A stretch of DNA of 21,446 bases from Saccoglossus kowalevskii (taxonomy: Eukaryota; Hemichordata; Enteropneusta; Harrimaniidae): contig NW_003155713.1 of the NCBI RefSeq assembly GCF_000003605.2, positions 1-21,446 of the forward strand. The letters are read 5' to 3'. Of the stretch, positions 1-8,021 are shown one piece after another. Made by a program: the position numbers and the translations under genes. Within the stretch, counting starts at the first letter, position 1. The number at the start of each line of letters is the position of its first letter. A model generated the notes under the pieces. That model saw nothing but the letters and a program-made list of their open reading frames with translations. It made no database searches and was not told the origin of the DNA.

Positions 1-721
1 GCATATTATTCAAAATAACCCAATCAGAGAGCAGGAAACAAATGCCATTAACCCTAATTAAAATACAGCACTTAATGGCGATAATCGAACAAATTCACCT
101 ATTGTGTTATCCGTAATATCATGTGCTTAGCACTTTCATAAATATCTCACCTGTTACATAATCTATATGAAGTGTATTGGGTTATTGTTTTATAGAATGG
201 ATAAATGAAATGTAATGTACGTAAAAATTATTGAATATCATTCTTGAAATGAACATAGATCATCCGTATTTTCAATTTGCCAATCAGTAAACGATCACAA
301 GATAGCGCCCAAATAAACCGTCTGCTAAACAGCGCCCTCAAAATCGTAAAACTATATAACCGTCTTGAGCAAGTCAATGACATTTATTCTTCTGCCTAAA
401 TAGTGCATTACCACTTGACGATTTTAGCAGACTTGGTAAACACTGGGTAATTAAAGTATAAAAAAACAGCACTTCATAGGATTGCATGCAATTATAGTTA
501 GATATATACGTCAGCTGTGATGCCATTTATCCATTTTAATTGAGTCGGGTTAAGCAGGTCTTTTAACTCAAATTCGACGTATTTTGCGACCATATAAATG
601 GCGATCGATGTCATTTACATTAGATGAAACTAAATGCTGGAGATTGGATCGCGAATGGAATTTGCGATCATAAGTGTTTAAATTCAATTATTCTCCAATT
701 CGTGGATTCAAAACATACTCA
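1..721 (-). promoter_or_regulatory. Spacer upstream of the forkhead gene left of the window
   Basis: This gene-free spacer lies between tRNA 1 and the start of a forkhead gene beyond the left edge. It holds CCAATCAG at 20-27 and again before a GTAAACG heptamer near 285. A forkhead-type site GTAAACA lies at 436-442. The second heptamer found in other units is GTAATTA here. A conserved TACGTCAGCTG (CRE-like half plus E-box) lies near 508. The poly-A tract ATAAAAAAACAGC follows the FOX site. An AAAA (710-713) gives the Pol III TTTT terminator for tRNA 1. I see no coding region. The regulatory role is inferred. Confidence 0.55.
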
Positions 722-821
722 TTCCCCAGGTGAGGCTCGAACTCACAACCTCCGCATTACTCAGTAACAGAGCAGTACTGCCATATAAGTACGGCGCGCT
801 AACCGATTGTGCCACTGGGGA
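722..821 (-). tRNA. tRNA-Ile(UAU) with 26-nt intron, unit 1
   Basis: Minus-strand cloverleaf: acceptor TCCCCAG/CTGGGGA (7 pairs), D loop AATCGGTTA, anticodon stem CCGTA/TGCGG, T stem GTGAG/CTCAC with loop TTCGAGC, discriminator A. The anticodon TAT is at 785-787. The intron (758-783) lies between positions 37 and 38, the normal eukaryotic site, and can form a CAGTA/TACTG hairpin. The internal Pol III A box (TGGCACAATCGG) and B box (AGTTCGAGCC) are recognisable, and TTTT follows 8 nt after the 3' end. The layout matches metazoan tRNA-Ile(UAU), which commonly has an intron. Oddities are a D-stem A12-C23 mismatch and a U1-A72 start pair, so function is likely but not certain. Confidence 0.75.
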
Positions 822-920
822 AGATGAAACAAACAATAGAGTGCTCTTTCAATAGAATAACCGCATTTTGTTCAATGCAACTTGCGTCAGAAATCTCGTG
901 GAATTTTAATATTAGTTCTC

Positions 921-926
921 TTTATT
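921..926 (-). terminator. Poly(A) signal AATAAA, unit 1
   Basis: TTTATT on the plus strand reads AATAAA on the minus strand, 38 bp past the forkhead stop codon and before the tRNA. Confidence 0.6.
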
Positions 927-964
927 CAAATTTGACGCTTCATATATAATTGTACGAATATAAG

Positions 965-1858
965 TTAAAAGTAATACATATACAGAACAAATACACTCAT
1001 ACGTGGCTGATATTTAGCAGCACTGTTTATTATTAAAACTTTCTTGAAACTGTGGATAATACAAAATGACTCGAATTGAAGATATCTGACTACTTGCATT
1101 GAAAGATTGGCCAGGAATGTCACGCGCAGTGTCTTTTGTGACATTACTAACAATACGTCCAACACGTTTAATCCTTTATTGTCCGATACATCACAGTGGC
1201 CGGCTTTTCGTTTCGACTGACAACGTAGTATTTTGGCAATACTAAAGTCACTAAACTGTTTTCCGTTTACATGTCCTTCTTGTGTTCTCTCGCTATGTGT
1301 AATCGAGGAAACGTAATTTGGCGTCTGTTTCTTGCATGACTCCACCGACGACGGCGTGCTTTCAGGTTTATATCGCGCAATATAATCCTCGTTCGCGTGG
1401 CTGTTAGTTGTTATAAACTCGTGGTTATTGGATTTCTTATATCCTCGACGACGGTGGCGGAAGTCGCTTTCAGCAAACATTTCTTTCCAACCCTTTGCTA
1501 GTCTCCAGAAATGACCGTGAGTCAGGTCCTGTATACTACGAGGACTCTTGATGAAGCAATTGTTCAAAGAGAGGTTATGACGGATTGAATTCTTCCAGCC
1601 AGGGCTCGTCACACGATAATACGGAAAAGTTGTCTCTATATAGCGGTAGATATCTTTCAATGTAGCCCTCTGTTTCGCGTATGACCTTATAGCCAAGACG
1701 ATAAGTGCTACGAAGCTATACGGCGGTCGGTCTATGCATGACAATGTACTGTGAAAGTTGAAATTACTGGTATACGGTGGATTGGCATACATATGCTGTG
1801 TGCGTGAGTAAATATCTGCAGCATACATTAAGTTACCTCTTGGATTGTGCATCGTCAT
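965..1858 (-). CDS. Forkhead (FOX) transcription factor, long-tail copy, unit 1
   Basis: A 297-residue protein from the first in-frame ATG (1856-1858). The frame stays open further upstream but only from a TTG, and unit 11 has a frameshift there without harm to the protein, so this ATG is preferred. The forkhead winged-helix domain is at about residues 44-128: RPPYSFVALIV (helix 1), TLKDIYRYIE (helix 2), GWKNSIRHNLSLN (recognition helix 3, with base-contacting Asn90 and His94), then GHFWRL (wing). A basic stretch RHRRRGYKK (about 134-142) is a likely nuclear signal. Expected role: sequence-specific DNA binding in the nucleus. A one-base loss in CCTTTATT (near 1173-1180) changes the frame after about residue 228, giving a C-terminal tail different from that of units 3, 7 and 11. 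No intron is visible. FOX subclass not assignable. Confidence 0.93.
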   Translation of the reverse strand: MTMHNPRGNLMYAADIYSRTQHMYANPPYTSNFNFHSTLSCIDRPPYSFVALIVLAIRSYAKQRATLKDIYRYIETTFPYYRVTSPGWKNSIRHNLSLNNCFIKSPRSIQDLTHGHFWRLAKGWKEMFAESDFRHRRRGYKKSNNHEFITTNSHANEDYIARYKPESTPSSVESCKKQTPNYVSSITHSERTQEGHVNGKQFSDFSIAKILRCQSKRKAGHCDVSDNKGLNVLDVLLVMSQKTLRVTFLANLSMQVVRYLQFESFCIIHSFKKVLIINSAAKYQPRMSVFVLYMYYF

Positions 1859-2663
1859 CTCGAATGATGTAATTTTTGTGAATTTAAGAATGGCTTGAGT
1901 CAACAAGGTAGACCATATGTCACCTTGAAATCTGCATATTATTCAAAATAACCCAATCAGAGAGCAGGAAAACAAATGGCATTAACCCCTAATTAAAATA
2001 CAGCACTTAATGGCGATAATCGAACAAATTTACCTATTGTGTTATCCGTAATATCATGTGCTTTGCACTTTCATAAATATCTCACCTGTTACATAATCTA
2101 TATAAAGTGTATTGGGTTATTGTTTTATAGCATGGATGAATGACATGTAATGTACGCGAAAATTATTGAATATCATTCTTGAAATGAACATAGATCATCC
2201 GTAATTTCAATTTGCCAATCAGTAAACGATCACAAGATGGCGCTCCAACAAACAGTCTGCTTAACAGCGCCCTCAAAATAGTAGAATTATATAACCGTCT
2301 TAAGCAAGTCAATGACATCTATTCTTCTACCTGAATAATGCATCACCACTGGACGTTTTTAGCAGGCTTTGTAAACACTGGGTAAATAAATAAGTAAATA
2401 ACAGCACTTCACAGGATTGCAAGCAATTATCGTTAGATTTATACGTCAGCTGTGATGCCATTTATCCATTTTAATTGAGTCGGGTTAAGCAGGTGTTTAA
2501 CTCAAATTCGACGTATTTGCAATTTTGCGACCATATAAATGGCGATCGATGTCATTTAAATTAGATGAAACTAAATGCTGGAGATTGGATCGCGAATGGA
2601 ATTTGCGATTTGGAAATGTTTCGATTCAATTATTCTCCAATTCGTGGATTCAAAACATACTCA
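1859..2663 (-). promoter_or_regulatory. Spacer and putative promoter of forkhead gene 1, FOX-site cluster
   Basis: An inverted CCAAT box (CCAATCAG on plus, 1953-1960) lies about 95 bp upstream of the gene 1 ATG, and a second is at 2215-2222. Four heptamers fitting the forkhead consensus RYAAAYA crowd into 30 bp: GTAAACA 2371-2377 (within TGTAAACA), GTAAATA 2382-2388, ATAAATA 2386-2392 and GTAAATA 2394-2400. CAAGATGGCGC near 2231 resembles a YY1 site. There is no clear TATA box. Nothing coding was found. Confidence 0.6.
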
Positions 2664-2763
2664 TTCCCCAGGTGAGGCTCGAACTCACAACCTCCGCATT
2701 ACTCAGTAACAGAGCAGTACTGCCATATAAGTACGGCGCGCTAACCGATTGTGCCACTGGGGA
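2664..2763 (-). tRNA. tRNA-Ile(UAU) with intron, unit 2
   Basis: The sequence is identical to the unit 1 tRNA over all 100 bases, including the 26-nt intron, and is followed by the same CAAAAC terminator context. It has survived although the adjacent forkhead gene is destroyed. Confidence 0.75.
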
Positions 2764-2862
2764 AGATGAAACAAACAATTGAGTGCACTTTCAATAGTAT
2801 AACCGCATTTTGTTCAATACAACTTGCGTCAGAAATATCGTGGAATTTTAATATTAGTTCTC

Positions 2863-2868
2863 TTTATT
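2863..2868 (-). terminator. Poly(A) signal AATAAA, unit 2
   Basis: AATAAA on the minus strand, about 108 bp after the stop of the truncated forkhead copy. Confidence 0.45.
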
Positions 2869-2975
2869 TTGAATTTGACGGTTCATATATAATTGCTCGA
2901 ATATAAGTTAAAAGTAATACATATACAGAAGAAATACACTCATACGTAGCTGATATTTAGCAGCACGGTTTATTA

Positions 2976-3428
2976 TTAAAACTTTCTTGAAACTGGTGGG
3001 TAATACAAAATGACTCGAATTGAAGATATCTGACTACTTGCATTGAAAGATTGGCCAGGAATGTCACGCGCAGTGTCTTTTGTGACATTACTAACAATAC
3101 GTCCTACACGTTTAATCCTTTTATTGTTCGATACATCACAGTGTCCGGCTTTTCGTTTCGACTGACAACGTAGTATTTTGGCAATACTAAAGTCACTAAA
3201 CTCATTTCCGTTTACATGTATTTCTTGTGTTCTCTCGCTATGTGTAATCGAGGAAACGTAATTTGGCGTCTTTTTCTTGCATGACTCCATCGACGACGGC
3301 GTGCTTTCAGGTTTATATCGCGCAATATAATCCTCGTTCGCTTGGCTGTTAGTTGTTATAAACTCGTGGTTATTGGATTTCTTATATCCTCGACGACGGC
3401 GGCGGAAGTCGCTTTCAGCAAACATTTC
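2976..3428 (-). pseudogene. Forkhead gene fragment lacking the DNA-binding domain, unit 2
   Basis: Only the C-terminal part remains. An open frame of 149 codons could start at the Met of WKEMF (3423-3425), just after where the forkhead domain should end. Upstream, the sequence jumps at AACATTTC (3428) into the spacer of unit 3, so the domain, the N-terminus and the promoter are gone (about 471 bp missing relative to unit 3). The remaining tail keeps the basic RRRRR stretch and the short-tail ending PPVSRKF. It could encode a tail-only peptide in principle, but the loss of the promoter makes a pseudogene more likely. Confidence 0.9.
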
Positions 3429-4140
3429 AGAGAATCAGAGAGCAGGAAATCAAATGCCATTAACCCCTAATTACAATCAGCACTTATTGGCGATAATCGA
3501 ACAAATTCACCTATTGTGATATCCGTATTAACATGTGCTTCGCACTTTCATAAATACCTCACCTGTTACATAATCTATATAAAGTGTATTGGGTTATTGT
3601 TTTATAGCATGGATGAATGAAATGTAATGTACGTGAAAATTATTGAATATCATTCTTGAAATGAACATAGATCATCCGTGATTTCAATTTGCCAATCAGT
3701 AAACGATCACAAGATGGCGCTCCAACAAACAGTCTACTTAACAGCGCCCTCAAAATAGTAGAATTACATAACCGTCTTAAGCAAGTCAATGACATCTATT
3801 CTTCTACCTGAATAATGCATCACCACTGGACTGTTTTAGCAGGCTTTGTAAACACTGAGTAAATAAATAAGTAAGAAACAGCACTTCACAGGATTGCAAG
3901 CAATTATCGTTAGATTTATACGTCAGCTGTGATGCCATTTATCCATTTTAATTGAGTCGGGTTAAGCAGGTGTTTAACTCAAATTCGACGTATTTGCAAT
4001 TTTGCGACCATATAAATGGCGATCGATGTCATTTAAATTAGATGAAACTAAATGCTGGAGATTGGATCGCGAATGGAATTTGCGATTTGGAAATGTTTCG
4101 ATTCAATTATTCTCCAATTCGTGGATTCAAAACATACTCA
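3429..4140 (-). promoter_or_regulatory. Spacer between truncated gene 2 and tRNA 3
   Basis: This spacer has lost its first 21 bases, including the first CCAAT half-context, and abuts the broken gene 2. It keeps CCAATCAGTAAACG near 3689, GTAAACA 3848-3854, GTAAATA 3859-3865 and ATAAATA 3863-3869, TACGTCAGCTG near 3920, and CAAGATGGCGC near 3710. With gene 2 lacking its start, this FOX cluster has no adjacent intact target. No coding region seen. Confidence 0.5.
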
Positions 4141-4240
4141 TTCCACAGGTGAGGCTCGAACTCACAACCTCCGCATTACTCAGTAACAGAGCAGTACTGC
4201 CATATAAGTACGGCGCGCTAACCGATTGTGCCACTGGGGA
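4141..4240 (-). tRNA. tRNA-Ile(UAU) with intron, acceptor mismatch, unit 3
   Basis: Same structure as unit 1 except that the 3' acceptor strand reads CTGTGGA, giving a C4-T69 mismatch in the middle of the acceptor stem. Anticodon, intron and T arm are unchanged. Confidence 0.55.
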
Positions 4241-4339
4241 AGATGAAACAAATAATTGAGTGCACTTTCAATAGTATAACCGCATTTTGTTCAATACAAC
4301 TTGCGTCAGAAATCTCGTGGAATTTTAATATTAGTTCTC

Positions 4340-4345
4340 TTTATT
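4340..4345 (-). terminator. Poly(A) signal AATAAA, unit 3
   Basis: AATAAA on the minus strand, about 107 bp downstream of the forkhead 3 stop codon. Confidence 0.55.
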
Positions 4346-4451
4346 TAAATTTGACGGTTCATATATAATTGTACGAATATAAGTTAAAAGTAATACATAT
4401 ACAGAACAAATACACTCACACGTAGCTGATATTTAGCAGCACGGTTTATTA

Positions 4452-5279
4452 TTAAAACTTTCTTGAAACTGGTGGGTAATACAAAATGACTCGAATTGAA
4501 GATATCTGACTAATTGCATTGAAAGATTGGCCAGGAATGTCACGCGCAGTGTCTTTTGTGACATTACTAACAATACGTCCAACACGTTTAATCCTTTTAT
4601 TATCCAATACATCACAGTGTCCGGCTTTTCGTTTCGACTGACAACGTAGTATTTTGGCAATACTAAAGTCACTAAACTCATTTCCGTTTACATGTCTTTC
4701 TTGTGTTCTCTCGCTATGTGTAATCGAGGAAACGTAATTTGGCGTCTTTTTCTTGCATGACTCCACCGACGACGGCGTGCTTTCAGGTTTATATCGGGTA
4801 ATATAATCCTCGTTCGCTTGGCTGTTAGTTGTTATAAACTCGTGGTTATTGGATTTCTTATATCCTCGACGACGGCGGCGGAAGTCGCTTTCAGCAAACA
4901 TTTCTTTCCAACCCTCTGCTAGTCTCCAGAAATGACCGTGAGTCAGGTCATGTATACTACGAGGACTCTTGATGAAGCAATTGTTCAAAGAGAGGTTATG
5001 ACGGATTGAATTCTTCCAGCCAGGGCTCGTCACACGATAATACGGAAAAGTTGTCTCTATATAGCGGTAGATATCTTTCAATGTAGCCCTCTGTTCCGCG
5101 TATGACCTTATAGCCAAGACGATAAGTGCTACGAAGCTATACGGTGGTCGGTCTATGCATGACAATCTATTGTGAGAGTTGAAATTACTGGTATACGGTG
5201 GATTGGCATACATATGCTGTGTGCGTGAGTAAATATTTGCAGCATACATTAAGTTACCTCTTGGATTGTGCATCGTCAT
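4452..5279 (-). CDS. Forkhead transcription factor, short-tail His-type copy, unit 3
   Basis: A 275-residue open frame from ATG 5277-5279. The forkhead domain (about 44-128) is complete, with canonical SIRHNLSLN in helix 3 and GHFWRLAEGW in the wing. It is followed by a basic cluster FRRRRRGYKK. CCTTTTATT keeps the full T run, so the tail follows the majority frame (KRIKRVGRIV) and ends PPVSRKF, 22 residues shorter than in unit 1. This frame is shared by most copies and is probably ancestral. The spacer upstream (5280-6084) supplies CCAAT and FOX sites. I consider this the best candidate for a typical functional copy. Confidence 0.93.
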   Translation of the reverse strand: MTMHNPRGNLMYAANIYSRTQHMYANPPYTSNFNSHNRLSCIDRPPYSFVALIVLAIRSYAEQRATLKDIYRYIETTFPYYRVTSPGWKNSIRHNLSLNNCFIKSPRSIHDLTHGHFWRLAEGWKEMFAESDFRRRRRGYKKSNNHEFITTNSQANEDYITRYKPESTPSSVESCKKKTPNYVSSITHSERTQERHVNGNEFSDFSIAKILRCQSKRKAGHCDVLDNKRIKRVGRIVSNVTKDTARDIPGQSFNAISQISSIRVILYYPPVSRKF

Positions 5280-6084
5280 CTCGAATGATGTAATTTTTGT
5301 GAATTTAAGAATGGCTTGAGTCAACAAGGTAGACCATATGTCACCTTGAAATCTGCATATTATTCAAAATAACCCAATCAGAGAGCAGGAAAACAAATGG
5401 CATTAACCCCTAATTAAAATACAGCACTTAATGGCGATAATCGAACAAATTTACCTATTGTGTTATCCGTAATATCATGTGCTTTGCCCTTTCATAAATA
5501 TCTCACCTGTTACATAATCTATATAAAGTGTATTGGGTTATTGTTTTATAGCATGGATGAATGAAATGTAATGTACGTGAAAATTATTGAATATCATTCT
5601 TGAAATGAACATAGATCATCCGTAATTTCAATTTGCCAATCAGTAAACGATCACAAGATGGCGCTCCAACAAACAGTCTGCTTAACAGCGCCCTCAAAAT
5701 AGTAGAATTATATAACCGTCTTAAGCAAGTCAATGACATCTATCCTTCTACCTGAATAATGCATCACCACTGGACGTTTTTAGCAGGCTTTGTAAACACT
5801 GGGTAAATAAATAAGTAAAAAACAGCACTTCACAGGATTGCAAGCAATTATCGTTAGATTTATACGTCAGCTGTGATGCCATTTATCCATTTTAATTGAG
5901 TCGGGTTAAGCAGGTGTTTAACTCAAATTCGACGTATTTGCAATTTTGCGACCATATAAATGGCGATCGATGTCATTTAAATTAGATGAAACTAAATGGT
6001 GGAGATTGGATCGCGAATGGAATTTGCGATTTGGAAATGTTTCGATTCAATTATTCTCCAATTCGTGGATTCAAAACATACTCA
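5280..6084 (-). promoter_or_regulatory. Spacer and putative promoter of forkhead gene 3, FOX-site cluster
   Basis: An inverted CCAAT box lies about 95 bp upstream of ATG 5279 (CCAATCAG near 5374), and a second precedes GTAAACG near 5640. FOX heptamers are GTAAACA 5792-5798, GTAAATA 5803-5809 and an overlapping ATAAATA. TACGTCAGCTG lies near 5862. No coding region seen. Confidence 0.6.
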
Positions 6085-6184
6085 TTCCCCAGGTGAGGCT
6101 CGAACTCACAACCTCCGCATTACTCAGTAACAGAGCAGTACTGCCATATAAGTACGGCGCGATAACCGATTGTGCCACTGGGGA
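6085..6184 (-). tRNA. tRNA-Ile(UAU) with intron, weakened D stem, unit 4
   Basis: As unit 1 but with G22 changed to T (GCGCGATAACC on plus), adding a second mismatch to a four-pair D stem that already has A12-C23. Acceptor, anticodon and T arms are intact. Probably impaired. Confidence 0.5.
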
Positions 6185-6283
6185 AGATGAAACAAACAAT
6201 TGAGTGCACTTGCAATAGTATAACCGCATTTTGTTCAATACAACTTGCGTCAGAAATCTCGTGGAATTTTAATATTAGTTCTC

Positions 6284-6289
6284 TTTATT
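6284..6289 (-). terminator. Poly(A) signal AATAAA, unit 4
   Basis: AATAAA on the minus strand in the same place as in the intact units. Confidence 0.5.
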
Positions 6290-6776
6290 TAAATTTGACG
6301 GTTCATATATAATTGTACGAATATAAGTTAAAAGTAATACATATACAGAACAAATACACTCACACGTAGCTGATATTTAGCAGCACGGTTTATTATTAAA
6401 ACTTTCTTGAAACTGGTGGGTAATACAAAATGACTCGAATTGAAGATATCTGACTACTTGCATTGAAAGATTGGCCAGGAATGTCACGCGCAGTGTCTTT
6501 TGTGACATTACTAACAATACGTCCAACACGTTTAATCCTTTTATTATCCAATACATCACAGTGTCCGGCTTTTCGTTTCGACTGTCAACGTAGTATTTTG
6601 GCAATACTAAAGTCACCAAAACTCATTTCCGTTTACATGTCTTTCTTGTGTTCTCTCGCTATGTGTAATCGAGGAAACGTAATTTGGCGTCTTTTTCTTG
6701 CATGACTCCACCGACGACGGCGTGCTTTCAGGTTTATATCGCGCAATATAATCCTCGTTCGCTTGGCTGTTAGTTG

Positions 6777-7223
6777 TTATAAACTCGTGGTTATTGGATT
6801 TCTTATATCCTCGACGACGGCGGCGGAATCGCTTTCAGCAACCATTTCTTTCCAACCCTCTGCTAGTCTCCAGAAATGACCGTGAGTCAGGTCATGTATA
6901 CTACGAGGACTCTTGATGAAGCAATTGTTTACAGAGAGGTTTTGACGGATTGAATTCTTCCAGCCAGGGCTCTTCACCCGATAATACGGAAAAGTTGTCT
7001 CTATATAGCGGTAGATATCTTTCAATGTAGCCCTCTGTTCCGCGTTTGACCTTATAGCCAAGACGATAAGTGCTACGAAGCTATACGGCGGTCGGTCTAC
7101 GCATGACAATGTACTGTGAGAGTTGAAATTACTGGTATAAGGTGGATTGGCATACATATGCTGTATGCGTGAGTAAACATCTGCAGCATACATTACGTTA
7201 CCTCTTGGATTGTGCATCGTCAT
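6777..7223 (-). CDS. Truncated forkhead protein, Gln-type domain, unit 4
   Basis: A 148-residue frame from ATG 7221-7223. The whole forkhead domain is present, but helix 3 reads NSIRQNLSVN: the base-contacting His94 is Gln (codon 6942-6944), and the following Leu is Val. Soon after the domain a single G is missing (GGCGGAATCGC near 6827). The frame then runs through SAAVVEDIRN to a stop at 6777, losing the basic cluster and tail. A later one-base gain (GTCACCAAAACTC near 6617) would restore phase, but too late. It could make a DNA-binding-domain-only protein that competes with full-length copies, or it may simply be a pseudogene. The remnant of the tail runs to about 6396. Confidence 0.75.
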   Translation of the reverse strand: MTMHNPRGNVMYAADVYSRIQHMYANPPYTSNFNSHSTLSCVDRPPYSFVALIVLAIRSNAEQRATLKDIYRYIETTFPYYRVKSPGWKNSIRQNLSVNNCFIKSPRSIHDLTHGHFWRLAEGWKEMVAESDSAAVVEDIRNPITTSL

Positions 7224-8021
7224 CTCGAATGATGTATTTTTTGTGAATTTAAGAATGGTTTGAGTCAACAAGGTAGAACTTAAGTCACCTTAAAATCTGC
7301 ATATTATTCAAAATAACCCAATCAGAGAGCAGGAAATCAAATGCCATTAACCCCGAATTACAATCAGCACTTATTGGCGATAATCGAACAAATTCACCTA
7401 TTGTGATATCCGTAATAACATGTGCTTCGCACTTTCATAAATACCTCACCTGTTACATAATCTATATAAAGTGTATTGGGTTATTGTTTTATAGCATGCA
7501 TAAATGAAATGTAATGTACGTGAAAATTATTGAATGTCATTCATGAAATGAGCATAGATCATCCGTGATTTCAATATGCCAATCAGTAAACGATCACAAG
7601 ATGGCGCTCCAACAAACAGTCTGCTTAACAGCGCCCTCAAAATCGTAAAACTATATAACCGTCTTGAGCAAGTCAATGACATTTATTCTTCTGCCTAAAT
7701 AGTGCATTACCACTTGACGATTTTAGCAGGCTTGGTAAACACTGGGTAAATAAAGTAAAAAAAAAACAGCACTTCATAGGATTGCATGCAATTATAGTTA
7801 GATATATACGTCAGCTGTGATGCAATTTATCCATTTTAATTGAGTCGGGTTAAGCAGGTCTTTTAACTCAAATTCGACGTATTTTGCGACCATATAAATG
7901 GCGATCGATGTCATTTAAATTAGATGAAACTAAATGCTGGAGATTGGATCGCGAATGGAATTTGCGATCATAAGTGTTTAAATTCAATTATTCTCCAATT
8001 CGTGGATTCAAAACATACTCA
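7224..8021 (-). promoter_or_regulatory. Spacer upstream of forkhead gene 4, FOX sites
   Basis: Mosaic spacer: type B until about 7638, then type A. FOX heptamers are GTAAACA 7735-7741 and GTAAATA 7746-7752, followed by a long A run (near 7757-7766). CAAGATGGCGC lies near 7597 and TACGTCAGCTG near 7809. Nothing coding seen. Confidence 0.55.

Larger units (their letters stand above)
1..1933 (-). repeat. Array unit 1 (complete)
   Basis: Complete unit of 1933 bp: spacer of type A, intact-looking tRNA, and a full-length forkhead frame of the long-tail class. Type A is marked by CTTGAGCAAG and TTCTGCCTAAATAG in the spacer and by GCGATCATAAG just before the tRNA terminator. Confidence 0.95.
1934..3428 (-). 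repeat. Array unit 2 (truncated by internal deletion)
   Basis: Type B spacer (CTTAAGCAAG, TTCTACCTGAATAA, GCGATTTGGAAATG) and a good tRNA. The unit stops inside the forkhead gene at AACATTTC. A 4-base filler (AGAG, 3429-3432) then leads directly into AATCAGAGAGCAGG of unit 3. Compared with unit 3, about 471 bp are missing. Confidence 0.93.
3433..5354 (-). repeat. Array unit 3 (complete except first 21 bases)
   Basis: Type B unit whose first ~21 bases were lost with the deletion that truncated unit 2. It carries an intact 275-residue forkhead frame. Its gene 3' half closely matches those of units 4 and 10 (shared CTTTTATTATCCAATAC). Confidence 0.93.
5355..7298 (-). repeat. Array unit 4 (complete, mosaic)
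   Basis: The spacer and gene 3' half match units 3 and 10. The gene 5' half (about 6838-7298) matches units 7 and 8, with GTTTACAGAGAGG, TTTTGACGG and CTCTTCACCCG. This is a visible patchwork of two unit types. Confidence 0.93.

Noticed and set aside
1859-1906. 16-residue N-terminal extension of the forkhead frames
   Set aside because: It begins at TTG, not ATG, and unit 11 carries a frameshift there with an otherwise intact protein. The downstream ATG is the better start.
2228-2278. GGCGCT...AGCGCC inverted repeat in the type B spacer as a possible transposon end or hairpin RNA
   Set aside because: The arms are only 6 bp with a 21-base loop, and in type A units the same place is a direct repeat (AGCGCCC). 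There is no flanking duplication.
2221-2460. Search for a spliced-leader, snRNA or 5S gene in the spacer
   Set aside because: I found no convincing Sm site next to a donor site, no PSE-like arrangement and no 5S internal control region on either strand.
2525-2782. Recurrent 85-residue plus-strand frame containing RLELTTSALLSNRAV, also at 4002, 5946, 11759 and 17721
   Set aside because: It is the antisense read-through of the tRNA gene. It starts at a TTG, and its conservation is explained by the tRNA and the repeat.
4433-4681. Short minus-strand frames of about 80 residues (MSLVTLVLPKYYV type) overlapping the 3' end of each forkhead gene
   Set aside because: These are the alternative frame of the forkhead tail. 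They become part of the protein only in units 1, 5 and 6 through the one-base indel.
6463-6705. Plus-strand frames opposite the forkhead tail (also 14221-14454)
   Set aside because: They are antisense shadows, not kept open in the other units and with no recognisable domain.
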